From an uncultured Eubacteriales bacterium (GTDB lineage Bacteria > Bacillota > Clostridia > Oscillospirales > Oscillospiraceae), in contig UQZA01000004.1 of assembly GCA_900545515.1 (NCBI GenBank), forward strand, positions 1 to 64,000: a stretch of DNA of 64,000 nt, given 5' to 3'. The position numbers were made by a program, and so were the translations under genes. Below the pieces are notes generated by a model, which did no database searches, was not told the origin of the DNA, and saw nothing but the letters and a program-made list of their open reading frames with translations. Each line of letters starts with the position of its first letter. Within the stretch, counting starts at the first letter, position 1. Positions 22,878 through 31,545 of the stretch are shown here, in pieces.

Positions 22878-24882
22878 GGGCTTCTATTACAAGCTGGCGT
22901 TTACCAACCTGGGGAAGAACCGGAAGTTTTACCTGCCCTACATGCTCTCCTGCATCCTCATGGTCATGCTCCATTTCATCCTCTGCAGCCTCTCCTATAC
23001 AGATACCTGGCAGACCATTCCCGAGAGCGCCATTGTCTACACCATTTTGAACCTGGGCTGCTACGTGGTGGAGATTTTCGCCCTCATCCTCCTGTTTTAC
23101 ACCAACGGCTTTCTGATGAAGCGGCGGAAGCGGGAGTTTGGCCTGTACAACGTTCTGGGCATGGAGAAGCGGCACATTGGCCGGGTCCTGTTCTGGGAGA
23201 CCTTTTTTGCCTTCAGCGCCAGCATCCTGGTGGGCCTTGGCCTGGGCATTCTCCTGAGCAAGCTGGCGGAGCTGCTGCTGTGCAACATGCTCCAGTTTGA
23301 GATCCGCTATGCATGGGAATTCATCCCCCGGGCCTTCCTGCGCACCGGCAGCATCTTTCTGCTCTATGCCGCCCTCATGCTGCTCCACAGTCTGTGGCAG
23401 CTGCGGAAGGCCAAGCCTGTGGAGCTGCTGCACAGTGTGAGCGCCGGGGAGCGGGAGCCCCGGGCCAATTGGCTCCTGGCTCTGGTGGGCCTTGTGCTCC
23501 TGGGCGCAGGCTACTGGCTGGCCATCACCATCCAGAACCCGGTGGACGCCCTGGTCTGGTTCTTTGTGGCTGTGATTCTGGTGATTTTGGGCACCTACGC
23601 CTGCTTCATCGCCGGGAGCGTGGTGGTTCTGAAGCTGCTGCGTCGGATGAAGGGCTATTACTACAAAACCAATCACTTCATCTCCGTGGGCGGTATGCTC
23701 CACCGGATGAAGCAGAACGGCGCTGGCCTGGCCACCATTTGCATCCTGTCCACCATGGTTCTGGTCATGGTCTCCGGCACCGCCAGCCTGTATGTGGGCA
23801 ACAGCGACATTCTTCATAACCGCTACCCCCGGGAGTTCAACTTCACCTGCCGGGGAGACGTGGAGGCCAGCATGGCCGCCGCCGAGCAGGCCAGCCAGGA
23901 GGCCTTGACCGCCCGGGGTCTGGCCGCCCAGAATCTCCTGCGCTACCGCTACGCCGCCTTCACCGCCCTTCAGGAGGAGGATGCCTTCCTGCTGGACATT
24001 GCCGGCCAGCTCCAGAGCCCCACGGGAATCGATGGCCGGATCATGGAGCTGTACCTGATCCCCCTGGAGGATTACAACCGTTCCACCGGTCAAACCCTCG
24101 CCCTGGGGCCGGATCAAATCCTGGTGCACCAAAACCGGCGCCAATACGGCCGGGATACCCTGACCCTGGCCGGCCGCACCTTCCAGGTGGCCGGGGAGCT
24201 GCCGGAATTTCTGGACAATGGATTCTCCACCGCAGACATCGTCACCAGCCTCTTCATCGTAACCCCGGATTATGACACCCTGGAGGCCCTCCGGGCGTCG
24301 GTCAACGCCAGCTACGGCGACGGAGGCAGCATCGCGGTCCAGGGCTACTACTGCTTCGACACCGGCGCGGAGAAAGCCATGCAGATCGAGCTGTACAGCG
24401 CCATCCGGGAGTCGGTCCGTTCCCGGGGCCAGGAGGACATGACCCTGGAGTCCCGGGCCAATGAGGAGTGGGGTTTCTTCTCCCTCTTTGGCGGTCTCTT
24501 CTTCCTGGGCATTTTCCTGGGCTTCCTGTTCCTCCTGGCCACGGTCCTTATCATCTACTACAAGCAGATCACCGAGGGCTACGAGGACCAGACCCGGTTC
24601 CGCACGTTGCAGCAGGTGGGCATGTCCAAGGCGGAGGTCCGCAGGACCATCCACTCCCAGATCCTCACCGTCTTCTTCCTGCCCCTTTTGGGGGCCGGGC
24701 TCCACACGGTCTTCGCCTTCCCCATGATCTCCAAAATGCTTCTCCTCTTCAGCCTCACCGACCAGACCCTGCAAATCCTCACCACCGCCGTCACCTTCCT
24801 CCTCTTCGGCGTCATCTACACCGCCGTCTACCTCCTCACCTCCCGCTTCTACTACCGCATCGTCACCCCCGCCCGCTCTTAG
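22870..24882 (+). CDS. BceB-type permease of a peptide-resistance ABC transporter
   Basis: This 670-residue membrane protein has ten predicted helices. The FtsX-like block contains LYNVLGMEKRHIGRVL, and a large extracellular domain of about 200 residues lies between helices 7 and 8 (residues roughly 315-530). That domain is the peptide-sensing part in BceB. The C-terminal block repeats the pattern with FRTLQQVGMSKAEVRRTIHSQI. The ATG at 22870 is chosen over a GTG at 22858 because AGGTGGTGAG precedes it. BceAB modules free lipid II-cycle intermediates from antibiotics such as bacitracin and signal through BceS. The actual ligand here is unknown. Confidence 0.93.
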   Translation: MHKGFYYKLAFTNLGKNRKFYLPYMLSCILMVMLHFILCSLSYTDTWQTIPESAIVYTILNLGCYVVEIFALILLFYTNGFLMKRRKREFGLYNVLGMEKRHIGRVLFWETFFAFSASILVGLGLGILLSKLAELLLCNMLQFEIRYAWEFIPRAFLRTGSIFLLYAALMLLHSLWQLRKAKPVELLHSVSAGEREPRANWLLALVGLVLLGAGYWLAITIQNPVDALVWFFVAVILVILGTYACFIAGSVVVLKLLRRMKGYYYKTNHFISVGGMLHRMKQNGAGLATICILSTMVLVMVSGTASLYVGNSDILHNRYPREFNFTCRGDVEASMAAAEQASQEALTARGLAAQNLLRYRYAAFTALQEEDAFLLDIAGQLQSPTGIDGRIMELYLIPLEDYNRSTGQTLALGPDQILVHQNRRQYGRDTLTLAGRTFQVAGELPEFLDNGFSTADIVTSLFIVTPDYDTLEALRASVNASYGDGGSIAVQGYYCFDTGAEKAMQIELYSAIRESVRSRGQEDMTLESRANEEWGFFSLFGGLFFLGIFLGFLFLLATVLIIYYKQITEGYEDQTRFRTLQQVGMSKAEVRRTIHSQILTVFFLPLLGAGLHTVFAFPMISKMLLLFSLTDQTLQILTTAVTFLLFGVIYTAVYLLTSRFYYRIVTPARS

Positions 24883-24939
24883 GGCCCTGCCCCTCTCCCC
24901 ATGTCACGCGGTGGGAACGCATGGGAAGGGAACCAAGCC

Positions 24940-26755
24940 TTACGTCATCTCCATCCAAATTTCTTCCACACTTCCCCGGCACCCCGGCCCCCTGGGGCGG
25001 AGGGTGAGGCGGCAGGCGGTGCATTTCCGGGCCCGAAGCCGGAGGAAGCGCCGCTGGGGCAGGGGAGAGGGGTTGTAGGACCACCGCCCGTAATCCACCT
25101 GGCTGTACCGGAGCCGTCCCGCCCCCGCTGGACACGCCCCCCAGGCCCCCCGCCGGTCTGTGGCCAGGGAGAGGACCAGGCCGGAGCCGCTCTCAGGCCG
25201 GAGGAGCAGCCCCGCCCGGGTTACGGTCCGCACCCGGTCCAGCTCCACAGGTCCCGACTGCCAGACCCCCTCAATGGGGGTCTTTTCCGGCAGGTAATCC
25301 CAGGCCGCCGCCCCATCCAGGGTATACACCCCTTCCTCCCCGGCGAACACCGGCTCCCCGCCGCACATCACCCCGAACCTCCTGAAAGGCCGCTCCCCGG
25401 TACCGGCACCACACCCCCAGCCGGTACCGGTGGACCAGGGCCTCTCCATCGTGGAAGAGATAGTAGTCCCCCCGTCCACTGTCATCCAGGGCCACCGCCT
25501 GCCTGGGGTCCATCCCCCGGAGGAAGGAGGCCACCGGCTCCGAGGCGAGACGCGCCTGCCGCTCATCCCGGTGATACCCCTCCGGCAGCTGCCAGTCGTA
25601 CAGGGCGCCTGGGGTCACGGTCCGGGGGCAGTTCTCCACCAGGGCCACCTGACCCAGGGCGTAGTTCCCCAGGCTTTTGTGGAGCGGCCGCAGGTAAAAC
25701 CCGGCGGTGACGGTTCCGTCCGGCAGGGTGAGGGGGCTGTAGGCAATGGACCAGGTCCCGTCCGGCTTGAAGGCCAGGAGGCTTCCCCCGTGGCGCAGAA
25801 GCCCGGTGATGGGGGCGTCGGCTCCGTCCACCCGGATCTCGTTCATGGCGGGGAAGTAGGCCGCCGAGGGGGCTCCCCCCTGGGTCACCCCGGAGTAAAT
25901 GCAGGTGTTGCTGCCGTCGCCGTAGAGGAAGAGCCGGGTGTCCGTGTCTCCGTTGTAGGTCTCGGAACACCGCATCCCCAGGACCCTGGCCCGGTCGGAG
26001 GAGGCGGCCAGGTAGGTGATCTCCACGTTGTCCGTCCCCGCCGCCGGGGGAGTCCGGAAGGTATAGACCCGGCTCTCGGCGTCGAAGCTGCCGGGGGAGT
26101 CCAGGCTCTCCCCGCTCACCTGGACGGCGGCCACCCCCACCGCCTCCTCCGGCAGCCGGTAAGCGGCGGAGCCGTCGGCGCTGTAGGAGATCCGCCGCCG
26201 GTTCGTCAGCCGGTTCACCTGCTCCAGGGCCGTGCCGCCTCCTGCGGGGCTGGCCCCCGTCACCACCAGGGGGACATAGGCCTCCACCGCCTGAGCCCGG
26301 AAGCCGGGGGTGTCCACGGTGGAAATGCCCCCGTCAGAAATCCGCAGATACCCCTGGTCCGACAGGGCGTAGAGCTCTCCGCAGAAGGTGAAAAACTGGA
26401 CCCAGGCGGTTTTGGCCCCAAAGGGCCGGGGCAGCAGGGCCGCCGCAGCGAATCCCTCTTCCTTCCGGCGAAAAACCTGAATGTAATCTCCGTTTGCTCC
26501 GTATTCCCCGGCAGGGGAGGTGGCCACCGCCAGGAATTCCCCCCGCCCCAAAAAGCCGGCCCAAAGCCCCCGGATCACTTGGCCCCGGGTGTCGAAGCCA
26601 AAGGGAAGCTCCAGGGCCCGCACCCCGGGCCGCAGGGTGAGGAGTCCCTGGCCGGTTACGGTGAAGTTCACCATGTCCGCCGCCTCCCCCCGCTCCCCCC
26701 GGGCCCCCTCCCGCAGCCCTCCCAGGGGCCGGATTTTCAACCGTTCTCTGGACAT
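24940..26755 (-). pseudogene. Phage tail-hub-like beta-propeller protein, frameshifted
   Basis: The first frame encodes about 455 residues from MSRERLKIRPLGG, with repeated short beta-strand and turn motifs such as GLWAGFLGRGEFLAVA and LYALSDQGYLRISDG. Near 25385 the coding sense moves to another frame (FRRFGVMCGGEPVFAGEEG onward) and continues to a stop at 24940, for about 600 residues in total. Removing one base in the CCTTTCAGG stretch would join the frames. An opening that establishes reference values (LTLRPGVRAL), propeller-like repeats and a basic strand-rich C-terminus recall the tail hub of short-tailed phages (P22 gp10 / T7 gp12). This similarity is architectural inference. AGGAGG lies 6 nt before the ATG at 26755. 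Confidence 0.6.
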
Positions 26756-26770
26756 ATCCATCCTCCTTTC

Positions 26771-27694
26771 TCAGTCAAGGGCGGCTCTGCCACGCAGCGA
26801 AGCATCCCCGGGGGAAGCCACAGGAGCTGCCGCTGCCTCTGCCAGCATCCGTGCAATGCTCTCCCGCTCCAGTGTGCCCAAATGGGCGGCGCCTGGGATC
26901 CGGGGGACCGGAACGGCAGGGGAGTCGTCGTAGGCTCCCTCCAGGAGCCGGGTGAGGGTTTGCTCCTCCAGAAACCAGTCAAAGTTCACCCGCTGCCGCT
27001 TTTTCTCCCGGAGGAAGACGCTCTCCTGGGCCTTCCGGAAGGCCTCCCGGAACACCTGGGGGGTATAGCCCCGGGCTGCCAGCTCCCGGAGCTTCCGCCT
27101 GCGCTCCCGGGTGAGGTTGCGGCAGGGAAGGGAGCTGACACAGATCCGGCCATAGTCAGAAAAAATCTCCTTCGCCGCCGCCTCCGCCGCTTCCTGCCCC
27201 GCCGGGCCTTTGGATTCGGATTCGGCTTCGGATTGAGATTCGATTTCGGATTCGGATTGGATTGGATTTGGGGCGGACTTGGCTTCAGGTGCCGTTTCGA
27301 TACTAGCTTGCTTTGCTTCGTGAAACTGAGGGGTAAAAATTTTTGGCTCCTGTACAGGAACCTCGGTAGGCGGAGGGGGAAATTTCTCCCGCCGGGTGCG
27401 GCAGACCTGGTATTTGCTCCACTGGGGCAGGGCGCAATAGGTTTCTTCCTCCACCTGGTAGGTGACGATGAGCCCCTCCTCTTCCAGCTTCCCCAGACCC
27501 TCAGCCACCAGCTCCTGGGTGACCCCGGAGCTGGTGCTAAACAGGTGGCCGCAGATGATGTCTGGGGCCCCGTAATACCTCCCGTAGTCGTCACAGCCCA
27601 GAATCAGCCGGACAAACAGCGCCTGCTGAAACCAGTCCAGCCGCGCCACCTGGCGGCTGGTCAAAATAGAATCCCGAATTACTCGATTGGGCAT
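26771..27694 (-). CDS. Phage replisome organiser / DnaD-like replication protein
   Basis: This 307-residue protein begins MPNRVIRDSILTSRQVARLD, followed by WFQQALFVRLILGCDDYGRY. That is the winged-helix opening common to replisome organisers of Firmicutes phages. The middle (residues about 130-180) is a low-complexity Ser/Glu linker encoded by repeated GGATTC-like hexamers (plus strand 27211-27268). The C-terminal helical part, TRERRRKLRELAARGYTP and VNFDWFLEEQTLTRLLEG, resembles the DnaD-like DNA-binding tail. The ATG at 27694 follows AGGAGG. It overlaps the zinc-ribbon gene by 16 nt and lies 15 nt before the tail-like gene, forming one operon. Confidence 0.78.
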   Translation of the reverse strand: MPNRVIRDSILTSRQVARLDWFQQALFVRLILGCDDYGRYYGAPDIICGHLFSTSSGVTQELVAEGLGKLEEEGLIVTYQVEEETYCALPQWSKYQVCRTRREKFPPPPTEVPVQEPKIFTPQFHEAKQASIETAPEAKSAPNPIQSESEIESQSEAESESKGPAGQEAAEAAAKEIFSDYGRICVSSLPCRNLTRERRRKLRELAARGYTPQVFREAFRKAQESVFLREKKRQRVNFDWFLEEQTLTRLLEGAYDDSPAVPVPRIPGAAHLGTLERESIARMLAEAAAAPVASPGDASLRGRAALD

Positions 27695-27870
27695 ATGGTT
27701 TGCCTCCTCTCCGGAGCCGTGGCCGGCTCCACGCAGTCCCACCAGGGACATGTTCCCCACCCGTACCGCTCCCGGCCACACCGGGGGCAAACCCCCACCA
27801 CCGGGTCCCGCTGCCGGTCCCGTGGAACCAGAACCGGGGGTCCTTTCTTTTTTTGCTGCTGGATGATCAT
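27679..27870 (-). CDS. Small zinc-ribbon protein
   Basis: This 63-residue protein has a basic N-terminus (QQQKKKGPPVLVPRD) and the four-cysteine motif CPRCGRERYGWGTCPWWDC, which should hold one zinc ion. The start is taken as ATG at 27870, because GGAG lies 8 nt before it; TTG or ATG codons at 27885 and 27879 have poorer sites. It is the first gene of the minus-strand phage-like cassette and overlaps the replication gene by 16 nt. The role is unknown; nucleic acid binding is plausible. Confidence 0.6.
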   Translation of the reverse strand: MIIQQQKKKGPPVLVPRDRQRDPVVGVCPRCGRERYGWGTCPWWDCVEPATAPERRQTICPIE

Positions 27871-27910
27871 ATGAGTCATCTCCAAAGGAATTAAACGTTT
27901 GTTCGTATAT

Positions 27911-27939
27911 ACTATATCCCAAATCTGTCATTTCGGCAA
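27911..27939 (-). promoter_or_regulatory. Promoter of the phage-like cassette
   Basis: On the minus strand, TTGCCG (27939-27934) and TATAGT (27916-27911) are 17 nt apart. Transcription would begin about 30 nt before the zinc-ribbon start. The rest of the 272-nt spacer up to 28142 holds only the PAP2 promoter. Confidence 0.5.
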
Positions 27940-28077
27940 TCCCTATCCTGAAATATTTTTTTCACCTTGTCATTCTGAACCAGAGAATTTGTGCTGGAGG
28001 GTGGCGGCGCGAGGGGGCTTGGGCGGGCATTCTCCTTCACGGGACCTTAATTCTCGCTTAATTTCCCCGTCCTTCTC

Positions 28078-28106
28078 TTGCTTTTTTCGCCTGGATGGAG
28101 TATAAA
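28078..28106 (+). promoter_or_regulatory. Promoter of the PAP2-like gene
   Basis: TTGCTT (28078-28083) and TATAAA (28101-28106) are 17 nt apart, about 37 nt before the ATG. Confidence 0.55.
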
Positions 28107-28142
28107 GAGCCATGCGGCTCCGGCCGCAGGAAGGAGTGTATT

Positions 28143-28841
28143 ATGACCGAAAAACCTGATACCACAAAGCCGTTTTTACTCCGGCGGGAGAACCGTTACC
28201 TCTGGTTCGCCCTGATTTTGCCGGCCTACCTTCTGGTCTTCGCCTGGGTGGAGGCTGTGATTCCCGTGGAGGCGTGCCGCCCCACCTACATCCCTCTGGA
28301 CGACCGGATTCCCTTTTTGGAGGGGTTCATCGTCCCCTACATGCTGTGGTTCCCCATGCTGCTGGCCCTGGGGCTGTACCTGGCGCGGTATGACCACGAG
28401 GGCTTCAAGCGGTACATGACCTACGTGGGCGTGGCCTTTTTCACGGTCATTGCCCTGTATCTGCTGTTTCCCAACCGGCAGGACCTGCGGGTGACCCAAT
28501 TTCCCCGGGACAATCTGTTCACCCGGCTGGTGGCCCTGGTGTACAGCCAGGATACCAATACCAACGTCTGCCCCAGCCTCCATGTGGTGGGCTCCATGGC
28601 GGTGTGCTTTGCCGCCTGGAACTGCCGCCGCCTGCGTAAGCCCTGGATGCAGGGAGCCATCTGGGCCTTCGCCTTCCTGGTGGCGGTGTCCACGGTGTTT
28701 GTGAAGCAGCACTCCGCCCTGGACCTCATCCTGGCCGTCCCCTTCAGCCTGGTGGTCTACCCCGTGGTCTACCGGTTGATTTTCCGCCGGTCCGGCGTGG
28801 AATCCCCTGTGAGACGTTCTGCCAGCGAGCCTGCGACTTGA
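28143..28841 (+). CDS. PAP2-superfamily membrane phosphatase
   Basis: This 232-residue protein has six predicted membrane helices and the PAP2 active-site motifs CPSLHV (residues about 143-148) and KQHSALDLI (with the HxxxD pattern). Such enzymes remove phosphate from lipid phosphates, for example undecaprenyl pyrophosphate or phosphatidic acid, on the outer face of the membrane. The ATG at 28143 is preceded by AAGGAG at 8 nt; an in-frame upstream ATG at 28095 sits inside the promoter. A hairpin at 28819-28851 spans the stop codon and may act as terminator. The neighbouring RodA-type gene is also envelope-related but has a separate promoter. Confidence 0.88.
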   Translation: MTEKPDTTKPFLLRRENRYLWFALILPAYLLVFAWVEAVIPVEACRPTYIPLDDRIPFLEGFIVPYMLWFPMLLALGLYLARYDHEGFKRYMTYVGVAFFTVIALYLLFPNRQDLRVTQFPRDNLFTRLVALVYSQDTNTNVCPSLHVVGSMAVCFAAWNCRRLRKPWMQGAIWAFAFLVAVSTVFVKQHSALDLILAVPFSLVVYPVVYRLIFRRSGVESPVRRSASEPAT

Positions 28842-28967
28842 CAGCTGGCAGCTTGTGGGCGCGGTAGCATGTTCCGCATCCCGTCACGTTTCGGCAAAGC
28901 CGGACCAATTTTTAGGCGGTACGAATTCGCCTGGGCAGTTCGCAACCGGCCAGCCTCTTCTGCCGGT

Positions 28968-28990
28968 GCGCCCGGAAGGCCGCACCCTAC
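28968..28990 (-). repeat. GC-rich dispersed intergenic element
   Basis: On the minus strand it reads GTAGGGTGCGGCCTTCCGGG plus CGC, the same core as at 9457 and 40885. It lies in the PAP2-RodA spacer, about 30 nt upstream of the RodA-like promoter. Confidence 0.6.
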
Positions 28991-29021
28991 GGCGCCTCTG
29001 AGGAGCGCCGGGAAATTTCTG

Positions 29022-29050
29022 TTTACATTCTGGGGCTCCGGTGCTACAAT
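29022..29050 (+). promoter_or_regulatory. Promoter of the RodA/FtsW-like gene
   Basis: TTTACA (29022-29027) and TACAAT (29045-29050) are 17 nt apart, about 24 nt from the expected RNA start to the ATG. Confidence 0.68.
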
Positions 29051-29080
29051 ATCCCCAATGCTGGGAAAGGAGCTCCGTTT

Positions 29081-30247
29081 ATGCAGAGGATTGTCCGCAT
29101 TTTGAGGAATTTCGGGAAAAAGGGAGATTTGCTGCTGCTGTTCCTGTGCCTTCTGGCCACAGGGTTCGGCTGTGTGGTGATCTCCAGCGCCACCCATTAT
29201 CTGGGCAGCAGCCGGTTCCTCACGGTGCAGCTGGCGGCTACGGCTCTGGGTGTCCTGTTCTATGTCCTGCTGACCTCCATGGACTTGGAGGGGCTGGCGG
29301 AGCACCGGGAGCTGCTGTTTCTCTTCAACGCCCTGCTCCTGCTGCTGCTGATCCCCTTTGGCACCGACGGCGGCACCGGCAACCGGAGCTGGCTGGACAT
29401 CCCCGGCTTCCCCGTCAACATCCAACCGGCGGAGATTTGCAAGATTACCTTCACCATTCTCCTGGCCAAGGTGATGCAGGTCCATCAGAGCCGGATTTCC
29501 TCCTTCCGCTCGGTGCTGGCCATGGCCTTTCAGCTGGTGTTTCTGGTGGGGCTGAACATGGTGTTATCCCGGGACGCCGGTGTGTCCCTGATTTTTGTGT
29601 TTATTTTCCTGGTGATGGCCTTTGTAGGCGGGGTGAAGCTGTGGTGGTTTTTGGGTGGAATCGGCGCTTTGTGCCTGGCCGCCCCCTACGCCTGGACCCA
29701 TCTTCTCCAGGACTACCAGAAGAATCGGATTCTGGTGATTTTTGACCCCACCATCGACCCCCAGGGTCTGGATGAGCGGTGGCACTTTGCCCAGAGCCTC
29801 CGGTCCCTCACCGGCGGCGGCCTGTCCGGCCAGGGGCTGTTCCAGGGCAGCCGTACCCAGGTGGGGGCCTTGAATGCCCAGCATACGGACTTCATTTTCT
29901 CTGCCATTGGGGAGGAGCTGGGTCTGCTGGGCTGCGCCTTCACCCTGCTCCTGCTGGGGGCGGTGGTGTTCCGGGTGATTTACGTGGGGCTGAAGACCCC
30001 GGATTACCTGAGCCGCCTGGTGTGTCTTGGCACCGGGGCGGCCCTCATCTTCCAGGTGTGCGTCAACGTGGGTATGTGCCTGGGAGTCGCGCCGGTCATT
30101 GGCCTGACCCTCCCCTTCATCAGCTACGGCGGCAGCTCCATCGTCTCCATGTATTTGGCCATGGGTGTGGTCTCCAGCGTCCACGCCCACCCCAGGCCGG
30201 AAGCCAGAAGCCGCTACGTCCAGCCTCCCTTACCGTCAGATGTTTGA
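29081..30247 (+). CDS. SEDS-family peptidoglycan glycosyltransferase (RodA/FtsW/SpoVE)
   Basis: This 388-residue protein has ten membrane helices and is a lipid II polymerase of the SEDS family. Conserved blocks are NRSWLDIPGFPVNIQPAEICK, the RDAGVSLIF helix, the outward loop AQHTDFIFSAIGEELGLLG, which contains the essential Asp, and GLTLPFISYGGSSIVSMY near the end. GGAAAGGAG precedes the ATG at 10 nt. No partner class B penicillin-binding protein gene is adjacent, so RodA, FtsW and SpoVE cannot be told apart by context; the overall loop pattern is closest to RodA. Confidence 0.93.
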   Translation: MQRIVRILRNFGKKGDLLLLFLCLLATGFGCVVISSATHYLGSSRFLTVQLAATALGVLFYVLLTSMDLEGLAEHRELLFLFNALLLLLLIPFGTDGGTGNRSWLDIPGFPVNIQPAEICKITFTILLAKVMQVHQSRISSFRSVLAMAFQLVFLVGLNMVLSRDAGVSLIFVFIFLVMAFVGGVKLWWFLGGIGALCLAAPYAWTHLLQDYQKNRILVIFDPTIDPQGLDERWHFAQSLRSLTGGGLSGQGLFQGSRTQVGALNAQHTDFIFSAIGEELGLLGCAFTLLLLGAVVFRVIYVGLKTPDYLSRLVCLGTGAALIFQVCVNVGMCLGVAPVIGLTLPFISYGGSSIVSMYLAMGVVSSVHAHPRPEARSRYVQPPLPSDV

Positions 30248-30270
30248 GTTCAAGGCGTGGGAAAGCAGTC

Positions 30271-30299
30271 TTGACAGATCAGGTTGGAACATATATAAT
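30271..30299 (+). promoter_or_regulatory. Consensus sigma-A promoter of the Rpn-type gene
   Basis: TTGACA (30271-30276) and TATAAT (30294-30299) are perfect, with a 17-nt spacer, followed by a 40-nt leader. Confidence 0.85.
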
Positions 30300-30338
30300 A
30301 AAGGTGAAAAGTTTCATTTCTAAAATGAGGTGAGACCC

Positions 30339-31337
30339 ATGGAGACGCAAATGGCAGGGAGCATCTCCCGGCTGGACGGGAATATGAGTCAGGATGCGGT
30401 CTTTAAGGATATTCTGGCCTACAAAGAGGTTTTGGCGCATATCATGAAAACCTGTGTGGTGGAGTATCGGGATTGCACCATCCCGGAGATCATGAGCTAT
30501 ATTGAAAATGAGCCGGAGGTGGGCCAGTCCGGGGTCCATCCGGACGAGACAAATCCGCCAAGGATCCACGGGCTGGCCACGGAAAGCAGCAGCACAACAG
30601 AAGCTCGGGTGGTCTACGATGTGCGATTTTCCGCCGTTGCCCCAGGTGAGGATGGGAAAATCGGCTTAATCATCAACATCGAAGCCCAAGGCAAGTACCA
30701 TCCCGGATACCCGCTGGTAAAACGGGCGCTCTATTACTGTGGACGGATGCTGTCTGCCCAGTATGGATCCGTATTTACCCAGTCCCATTATGAGGCCCTT
30801 CGGAAGGTATACTCCATCTGGATTTGTTCCCATCCACCACTGGAGCGGGAAAACACCATTACCAGCTACGCCGTGGAAGAGCGGCCGCTGGTGGGCAATG
30901 TGACCGAACCGGTGCGGCACTATGACCTGCTGAATGTCACCATGATCTGCTTGGGCAGTCCAGAGGGAGCGCGATACGGAGGCCTGCTGCGGATGCTGGA
31001 AGTGCTGTTCAAAGGGCGGTGCACGCCGGGTCAGGTCATTCAAATATTGGAAGAAGAATATGATTTCTCAAGCGCGCGCAACATGGAAGGGACGGTGACA
31101 GCTGTGTGTAACCTGAGCCAAGGTTTTATCGAAGAGGGCCGCGAGAGGGGCATGAAAGAGGGCCGCGAGAGAGGCATGAGAGAGGGCCGCGCGCAAGGCG
31201 CGGATCAGGAGCGGCTGCGGAGCATTCGCAGTCTTATGGAAACCACTGGCTGGCCGGTGGACCAAGTCATGGCCGCCATGAAAATCCCGGTGGAGGAGTA
31301 TGCCAAGTACCGCAAGCTCCTGCTTATGCCACAGTAA
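30339..31337 (+). CDS. Rpn-type PD-(D/E)XK nuclease family protein
   Basis: This 332-residue protein belongs to the Rpn/PD-(D/E)XK family often annotated as transposase. The nuclease core spans about residues 10-180. VYDVRFSAVAP supplies the metal-binding Asp, and LIINIEAQGKY supplies the E-x-Q/K pair. The C-terminal region has the characteristic EGRERGMKEGRERGMREGRAQG stretch, encoded by 24-nt tandem repeats from 31134. It ends with a helical domain similar to those of Rpn relatives. Rpn proteins promote recombination-dependent DNA movement or damage DNA. The ATG at 30339 follows GAGGTGAG. A perfect 14-bp hairpin and a MITE-like element lie immediately downstream. Confidence 0.85.
   Translation: METQMAGSISRLDGNMSQDAVFKDILAYKEVLAHIMKTCVVEYRDCTIPEIMSYIENEPEVGQSGVHPDETNPPRIHGLATESSSTTEARVVYDVRFSAVAPGEDGKIGLIINIEAQGKYHPGYPLVKRALYYCGRMLSAQYGSVFTQSHYEALRKVYSIWICSHPPLERENTITSYAVEERPLVGNVTEPVRHYDLLNVTMICLGSPEGARYGGLLRMLEVLFKGRCTPGQVIQILEEEYDFSSARNMEGTVTAVCNLSQGFIEEGRERGMKEGRERGMREGRAQGADQERLRSIRSLMETTGWPVDQVMAAMKIPVEEYAKYRKLLLMPQ
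31134..31195 (+). repeat. 24-nt tandem repeat within the Rpn-type gene
   Basis: Two full units starting GAGGGCCGCGAGAG (31134 and 31158) and a partial third encode EGRERGMK/EGRERGMR/EGRAQG. Copy-number change would lengthen or shorten a charged helix without a frameshift. Confidence 0.8.
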
Positions 31338-31366
31338 GCATCCTACCGGCAAATTTCATAAAATGG

Positions 31367-31398
31367 GTCTGTTGCAAAATGCGTTTTTGCAACAGACC
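31367..31398 (+). terminator. Perfect 14-bp hairpin after the Rpn-type gene
   Basis: GGTCTGTTGCAAAA (31367-31380) pairs perfectly with TTTTGCAACAGACC (31385-31398) around TGCG. The left arm is the inverse of the end of the MITE-like element that follows, so the hairpin may be an element terminus that also works as a terminator. Confidence 0.55.
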
Positions 31399-31502
31399 TC
31401 TTTCTAAAAGTGGAAGATAGGGGGAGAAAACACGGAAATTCGTGTCTTCTCCCCCTAAAATATGAGGAACAATTTTATAAAAAGCGCGTTTGCAACAGGC
31501 CC
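31385..31502. mobile_element. MITE-like hairpin element, copy A
   Basis: A 118-nt unit starts TTTTGCAACAGACC and ends TTTGCAACAGGCC. Its centre is a stem of 15 bases (31420-31434 with 31441-31455, GGGGGAGAA... with ...TTCTCCCCC) around GAAATT. Copy B at 47902-48004 has the same centre, flanks and ends. It has no coding capacity. It lies directly after the Rpn-type gene and fills the spacer before rqcH. Confidence 0.68.
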
Positions 31503-31545
31503 CATTTGTTGGGTGCTGCACCATCTGATTTGGCGCCCATTGCCC

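Noticed and set aside
27211..27268. Short direct repeats as a CRISPR array
   Set aside because: They are GGATTC-type hexamers that encode a Ser/Glu linker in the replication protein, with no spacer structure and no cas genes.
24940..27870. Intact prophage
   Set aside because: No integrase, terminase, portal, capsid or lysis genes and no attachment-site repeats were seen.
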